Positions 7,150 through 10,404 of a stretch of DNA of 10,404 nucleotides are shown piece by piece. The stretch spans positions 1-10,404 of the forward strand of contig CAITZN010000367.1 of the NCBI GenBank assembly GCA_903896915.1, written 5' to 3'. Positions within the stretch are counted from its first letter, which is position 1. Each line of letters begins with the position of its first letter. Position numbers and translations under genes: made by a program. Source of the stretch: an uncultured bacterium (GTDB taxonomy: Bacteria; Desulfobacterota; Desulfobulbia; Desulfobulbales; Desulfobulbaceae). The notes under the pieces were generated by a model. It saw only the letters and a program-made list of their open reading frames with translations, searched no databases and was not told where the DNA came from.

Positions 7150-7728
7150 CTAAAAACAAAGGGCGCGGATTTCTTCCCAGTTCTGTACCGCAGGCAGGCT
7201 GTGACGGTTGCGGTTCCAGGGCTGGGAAAAAACGATCGAATGGATGCCGGCTTGGCTCAACTGTAGGCAGGTTTCAGCCCGGTCGTCAACAAAGGCGGAA
7301 AGCCCGGACATCCTGATATGCCGGGCTTTGTCATCGTGATCCCCCATGGCAACCACTCGGATTTTTCGATACGCCGTGTCTGAGAAAAACGTTTGCAGCC
7401 AGTGGTGCACCGGATCTGCGTCCGGCCGGGCGGTGATGATCGTTACCGTCGCCTGCCCGGTCAACTCACTCAACACCGAAATCGCTCCCGGCATGGGCAG
7501 CAGGCCGGTCCCTACCGAATCCTTGAGAATCTGTAAAAAGATTGACTCGGCAATTCCCGCATTCATGGTCAGGCATTGCTCCACGGAAAAATGGGTAATG
7601 TCCTCTGGGCAGATATCGCAGTGGTCGTATTGCTCACAGGCAATGCGGATAAAGGCTTCGACAGTGTCGGCAATGACGCCATCAAAATCAAAGCCGATTT
7701 CAGCAGGTGATATCTTTCCAGCGGTCAT
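7150..7728 (-). CDS. HAD-superfamily hydrolase, 5'-nucleotidase-like
   Basis: This 192-residue protein shows all four HAD motifs: motif I DFDGVIADT (Asp14 nucleophile, Asp16 acid/base), motif II ITARP (Thr99), motif III Lys134 in DDKARHI, and motif IV FVDDRAE (Asp148, Asp149). A small helical cap lies between motifs I and II. The size and the ITARP and VDDR motifs match the deoxy-pyrimidine 5'(3')-nucleotidase-like group (NT5C type), cytoplasmic phosphatases of nucleoside monophosphates; the substrate is inferred. Five Cys residues are scattered and form no evident metal site. It starts 12 nt after the OB-fold gene and ends 24 nt before the Nudix gene. The upstream sequence lacks a strong Shine-Dalgarno, which suggests translation coupled to the gene before it. 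Confidence 0.9.
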   Translation of the reverse strand: MTAGKISPAEIGFDFDGVIADTVEAFIRIACEQYDHCDICPEDITHFSVEQCLTMNAGIAESIFLQILKDSVGTGLLPMPGAISVLSELTGQATVTIITARPDADPVHHWLQTFFSDTAYRKIRVVAMGDHDDKARHIRMSGLSAFVDDRAETCLQLSQAGIHSIVFSQPWNRNRHSLPAVQNWEEIRALCF

Positions 7729-7740
7729 GGCGGTGGGGAG

Positions 7741-8601
7741 CTATTTCTCAACCTTAGCGTCTTCGATGATTGTGTCATATTTATAGCCTGCGCCAAAGTC
7801 ACGGTTAGCGCTGAGCATTCCTTCCACGGTGACAATAACATTCTCGCCGGGATCATCCTGGGTAGTGACGACGAGATCATGCTGATTTTTCAGGGGATTG
7901 CCGGTCCCGTCCTGGATATGCAGCCAGTTTTTGCCCATGATCATGCGTGAGATTTTCATGACCTTGCCCCGCACCTTGATGGTTTTACTGTTCAAATCCT
8001 TGGCCTGTTCAAAACATTCACCCACGGAATAGCTGTTAGGGCCTGGAGCCTTGTGGATATTGATATCCGTGGAGGGCACGACAGCACCGGCACTGCCGGT
8101 TGACGCTCCCAGAGCTGTGCTTTCGGCACCGTTTCCTGGAACGGCCTTGCCGGGTTTCTCAGCCTGCAAGGCCTCGCTGAAACCGGCACCATCCTTGCCC
8201 TTGACGGGCGCTACCGGGGCTGGTTGGGTTGTAGAGGCTCCACCCTTGTCGAGACCGGGCGAGAAGACAATGGTTTCAAAGGTACGATTCAGGGTTTTTG
8301 AGGCAAAACCTTTCATGGTCATCCCCGGAGCACAGGTAACGGCCTGGCCGACTTTGATCTCGGTTTCAGGGAGCGCCACCCATATTTTTCCTTGGGCCGC
8401 ATCGAGCAGCAGATAGGTGTAACCGCTGCTGTTCATGGTCTCGGTAACGGTTCCCTGCAAGGCGATTCCGTCGAGTATGGCCGCTGCCTTTGCCGTCTCC
8501 GCTGGCGGTGGTGTCGGTTTATCCTCGGCAGAGGCCAGCATTGGACCGGTCAGGAGGAAGGAAAGAGCAGCATGAGTTAAGACTTTGCGAAATGATAGCA
8601 T
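7741..8601 (-). CDS. Exported protein with two OB-fold domains (NrfJ-like)
   Basis: This 286-residue exported protein has a signal peptide (MLSFRKVLTHAALSFLL, cut after ASA at residue 25). Domain 1 (about 46-113: LQGTVTETMNSSGYTYLLL, then KIWVALPETEIKVGQAV and FASKTLNRTFETIVFS) matches the small beta domain of NrfJ-related periplasmic proteins of sulfate reducers and related anaerobes. A flexible Gly/Ala/Pro/Lys linker spans ~117-188. Domain 2 (about 192-286: SKTIKVRGKVMKISRMIMG, then NWLHIQDGTG and VIVTVEGML) is an OB-fold of the exported type often found with cytochrome and redox genes. The role of these proteins is not well defined. TTGGAG lies 8 nt before the ATG. The gene heads the operon with the HAD and Nudix genes and is preceded by a long structured leader and a strong promoter. 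Confidence 0.88.
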   Translation of the reverse strand: MLSFRKVLTHAALSFLLTGPMLASAEDKPTPPPAETAKAAAILDGIALQGTVTETMNSSGYTYLLLDAAQGKIWVALPETEIKVGQAVTCAPGMTMKGFASKTLNRTFETIVFSPGLDKGGASTTQPAPVAPVKGKDGAGFSEALQAEKPGKAVPGNGAESTALGASTGSAGAVVPSTDINIHKAPGPNSYSVGECFEQAKDLNSKTIKVRGKVMKISRMIMGKNWLHIQDGTGNPLKNQHDLVVTTQDDPGENVIVTVEGMLSANRDFGAGYKYDTIIEDAKVEK

Positions 8602-8792
8602 AGATGATTCTCCAACAGAAAGAGATGGATTCTGTTCTCGGTCACGGATTGAAAAATCCGATCTCCCGCCGTTCTTGGTGCCGAAGGCGGTTGTTTAAGG
8701 CCGGAACGGTTGTTTGGTCCAGGTGCTGTCGCACTGCCTGCGCAGTACTTCTCGGATTTTTTTTGAGGCCTCACGTTGTCAGGCGGTATCAA
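8602..8792 (-). promoter_or_regulatory. Long structured 5' leader of the OB-fold operon
   Basis: If transcription starts near 8792 the leader is about 190 nt. Stems visible: ACTGC/GCAGT (8733-8737 with 8742-8746), CCGCC/GGCGG (8666-8670 with 8686-8690), and CGGATT/AATCCG with a 4-nt loop (8645-8650 with 8655-8660). The last stem competes with a long-range 10-bp pairing between 8652-8661 and 8752-8761 (AAAAATCCGA with TCGGATTTTT). Two exclusive folds are what a riboswitch or leader regulator would show, but I match it to no known class. A 99-codon open frame crossing the region lacks protein character. Confidence 0.45.
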
Positions 8793-8798
8793 CGTGAT

Positions 8799-8827
8799 TT
8801 TATAAGAATCGGTCTCGGTTTTGTCAA
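8799..8827 (-). promoter_or_regulatory. Near-consensus sigma-70 promoter
   Basis: On the minus strand a perfect TTGACA (8827-8822) is followed after exactly 17 nt by TATAAA (8804-8799). This differs from consensus at one base. The -35 overlaps the UGA stop of the SGNH hydrolase gene, so the promoter separates that gene from the downstream OB-fold/HAD/Nudix operon. The expected start is near 8792. Confidence 0.8.
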
Positions 8828-9363
8828 CTTGGGAGGTGCCCCTGGAAAAGTTCCTGCAGGCAACGGCTGATGGCACCAGCCCAGACTTGATAGCCCCTGG
8901 TGCTTAAATGGACATTGTCGTTAAGGAAACCGGGATGGGTGATGGGCAGGCACTGCTCGGTAAAAGGTCCGACCAGGTCAAGAAAGAAGCAGTTCTCGAG
9001 ATTAGCAGCCACCTGCGCCAGTTCGCGGTTGACCTGTTCGATATCCGGCGCGGACACGATCGGCATAGGCGTGAGCGAACAGAGGATCAGCGGGGTCTGG
9101 GGATAGCACAGGCGTAACCGCTGCATCATGGTGGTGAAGATCGCGGGAAAGAACATGTAGCCCATTAGCAGATTGTTGGTGCCTGATTGGATGAGGACCG
9201 CATCCGGATCGGGACAATCGTCGATTTCATCCATGAGGCGCGCCGACAGCTCTTCGGTCATCTCGCCGGCGATACCCCGGTTGATAACAGCAACCCCTGG
9301 TAAATGTTTCGACCAGTCGCCCCATTCAACCAGTGAATCGCCCAGCATCAGCAGTTTGATCAT
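8824..9363 (-). CDS. SGNH/GDSL-family hydrolase (cytoplasmic)
   Basis: This 179-residue protein is an SGNH esterase/lipase-fold hydrolase. The start is ATG 9361-9363, because GAGGT (9370-9374) lies 6 nt upstream; the frame also opens at 9399, but that would overlap the previous gene by 32 nt and has no such site. The four catalytic blocks are present: block I GDSL (Ser10), block II Gly in NRGIAGE, block III GTNN (Asn63), and block V DNVH (Asp149, His152). There is no signal peptide, unlike TesA, so a cytoplasmic role is likely; members act on acyl esters or on acetylated sugars. It follows the glycogen debranching enzyme fragment by 4 nt, so the two form an operon, which hints at a carbohydrate-linked substrate. 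The substrate is inferred only. Confidence 0.92.
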   Translation of the reverse strand: MIKLLMLGDSLVEWGDWSKHLPGVAVINRGIAGEMTEELSARLMDEIDDCPDPDAVLIQSGTNNLLMGYMFFPAIFTTMMQRLRLCYPQTPLILCSLTPMPIVSAPDIEQVNRELAQVAANLENCFFLDLVGPFTEQCLPITHPGFLNDNVHLSTRGYQVWAGAISRCLQELFQGHLPS

Positions 9364-9367
9364 CGCA

Positions 9368-10180
9368 TTACCTCGTTTCAACGGATTGCAGGACAACACA
9401 GCCCATGGTGGTTACCGAAATTGTAGAACCGCACTCTACCGTATCCCCTCGCTCGGGGTCAATGAAGTCGTGGGGAGGCGGGCGGCCGGTATCGATGAGG
9501 CACACCCAAGTTCGATTTCGTGAGGGTGCGGGGATTGTGAAGAGGGCGGAATCATCGGCGTTGCCGTTGATCATAACGAAAAAATCGTCGTCCTCCTGTT
9601 CGGCCAGGGTTGAACCATTGAGCATGAAAGCCAGCGTCCTGCATTCCGGCGACCAGTCTTGTTCTCCGGGACGAAGTCCTTGCCAGATAATCTCTAAAAT
9701 TTGGATAGGTTCCTCTGCACCATTGCTAACCAGGAAGAAGTCTTCACGCCTGAAAATGGGGTGCGATTTGCGCAGATGGATCAGTTTGCGGAAGAAGCGT
9801 AGCTGCCGGTAGTTTTTGGTCTCCAGGTCCCAGTCGATCCAGCTGATGGAATTATCCTGGCACCAGGCGTTATTGTTGCCTTGCTGACTGCGGCCGAACT
9901 CGTCGCCGGCAACCAACATCGGCACGCCCTGGGAAAGGAAGAGAATGACCGCCATGGAGCGAATGCGCCGAGATCGCAGGCCCTGAATTTTATTATTATT
10001 GGTTGGTCCTTCGACGCCGCTGTTCCAGCTCAGGTTGTTATTGTCGCCATCGCGGTTGTTCTCGCCGTTGTTCAGGTTATGTTTTTCATTGTAACTGACC
10101 AAGTCGGCCAGGGTGAAACCATCGTGGCTGGTGATAAAATTGATTGAGTTGCAGGGGCGGCGGTCAGCGACGAGATGCCT
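9368..10180 (-). pseudogene. glgX: Glycogen debranching enzyme GlgX, C-terminal fragment (5' part replaced)
   Basis: The 270 codons from 10180 to 9368 are the C-terminal part of an isoamylase/GlgX-type debranching enzyme (GH13), which hydrolyses alpha-1,6 branches of glycogen. Visible: the third catalytic Asp region SINFITSHDGFTL, then LVSYNEKHN, the Asn-rich DGDNNNLSWN, SQGVPMLVAGDEF and QQGNNNAWCQDN, and the C-terminal beta-domain. A full protein has about 700 residues. Reading upstream, the match holds through DRRPCNSINF to about 10172, then the frame meets TGA (10183-10181) and the sequence beyond is non-coding. The N-terminal domains, the catalytic nucleophile and the acid/base Glu are absent. 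Either an insertion split the gene or the window crosses an assembly junction. The fragment has no start codon or ribosome binding site of its own; TTG 10100-10102 is not a plausible start. Confidence 0.85.
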
Positions 10181-10260
10181 TCAGGCATTGTGTCTCAGGT
10201 TGTCCGAACGCGTAGCACATCGTGTGAACTTGTGCTGTTGCGAGCCAAAACACACGAAAA

Positions 10261-10339
10261 CAACGACAGAACCCACCGACGGCAACCCTTCGGACAACTA
10301 CGGTTGGACGATGGGTTGGTCTGTTGGTGGGTTTTGTTG
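10261..10339 (+). repeat. Long nested imperfect hairpin
   Basis: Pairs from outside in: CAAC/GTTG (10261-10264 with 10336-10339), AACCCACC/GGTGGGTT (10270-10277 with 10326-10333), GAC/GTC (10278-10280 with 10319-10321), CAACCC/GGGTTG (10283-10288 with 10313-10318), TCG/CGA (10290-10292 with 10309-10311), tandem G-A mismatches, and CAAC/GTTG around a TACG loop (10295-10306). Since the complement also folds, the strand is not decided. Confidence 0.7.
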
Positions 10340-10359
10340 CGGGTCGTCCCCCTGGGGTC

Positions 10360-10400
10360 GGGCTTCGCCCTCGAAATACCGCCGTTTGGGCTTCGCCCTC
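10360..10400. repeat. Two direct copies of GGGCTTCGCCCTC, 28-nt period
   Basis: GGGCTTCGCCCTC occurs at 10360-10372 and 10388-10400. Each copy is itself a small GGGC/GCCC hairpin. The spacer is 15 nt, and the array may continue past the window edge. Confidence 0.75.
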
Positions 10401-10404
10401 TACC

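Larger units (their letters stand above)
10175..10404. mobile_element. Non-coding, hairpin-rich insertion within glgX
   Basis: About 220 nt beyond the glgX break contain no gene. The segment begins with a perfect hairpin ATGCC-TTCA-GGCAT (10175-10188) exactly at the junction. It continues with AGCACA/TGTGCT pairing around 10208-10235, a long imperfect hairpin (10261-10339) and two direct repeats (10360-10400). Short, palindrome-bounded, gene-free insertions of this type are typical of non-autonomous elements, including IS200/IS605-derived palindrome-associated elements. No transposase or matching far end is in the window, so the class is not assigned. Confidence 0.45.

Noticed and set aside
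8577..8876. 99-codon minus-strand open frame over the OB-fold leader
   Set aside because: It overlaps two supported genes out of frame, spans the promoter, and has no domain-like composition or ribosome binding site.
10181..10183. In-frame TGA upstream of the glgX fragment as a Sec codon
   Set aside because: The residues before it do not resemble GlgX, so the frame is broken by foreign sequence rather than recoded.
10360..10400. CRISPR array from the repeated GGGCTTCGCCCTC units
   Set aside because: There are only two 13-nt copies with a 15-nt spacer, far below CRISPR repeat and spacer lengths.
10184..10404. Group II intron 3' end interrupting glgX
   Set aside because: No domain V-like hairpin with its AGC triad is visible next to the exon, and no group I intron core can be recognised.

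Overview
The window is typical bacterial chromosome: GC-moderate, short spacers, clear Shine-Dalgarno sites, and genes on both strands in small operons. Gene content (a NrfJ-like exported OB-fold protein, a hybrid two-component kinase, TypA/BipA, and a candidate selenoprotein) fits an anaerobic Desulfobacterota lineage such as the Desulfobulbales. That placement is an inference from gene style only; there is no marker gene in the window that fixes it.

Layout from left to right. (1) Positions 2-961 (+) are the C-terminal part of a hybrid histidine kinase with a fused receiver domain, cut by the window edge. (2) A minus-strand pair follows: an unrecognised exported protein (1356-1979) and a HIT-family nucleotide-binding protein (978-1319). 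(3) A divergent spacer leads to an XPB-like SF2 helicase (2272-3654, +, GTG start). (4) A 210-nt leader with a candidate promoter and several hairpins precedes a plus-strand operon: typA (3865-5664), a 53-codon membrane-protein gene with an in-frame UGA (5688-5849), and a coiled-coil/single-TM protein (5857 or 5863-6648). (5) A convergent minus-strand operon has an OB-fold exported protein (8601-7741), a HAD nucleotidase-like protein (7728-7150) and a Nudix hydrolase (7125-6667). It is driven by a near-consensus promoter at 8827-8799, with a 190-nt structured leader. (6) Upstream on the minus strand are an SGNH/GDSL hydrolase (9363-8824) and the C-terminal third of a glycogen debranching enzyme (10180-9368). 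The latter is broken at about 10180 by roughly 220 nt of non-coding, hairpin-rich, repeat-bearing sequence that runs off the window.

The most interesting signal is the small gene at 5688-5849. Its frame is interrupted by a UGA at 5781-5783, but the same frame continues for 21 sense codons that encode a second membrane helix and end in UAA just before the next gene. The UGA forms a Cys-Leu-Pro-Sec (CxxU) motif. From 14 nt after it there is a 7-bp hairpin with an AGGU apical loop, which meets the usual criteria for a bacterial SECIS element. I read this as a candidate two-helix membrane selenoprotein that ordinary gene callers would miss or truncate at 31 residues. I do not recognise the family.

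The other points worth following are the disrupted glgX with its structured insertion, the long leader of the OB-fold operon with two mutually exclusive pairings, and the hairpin-rich typA leader.
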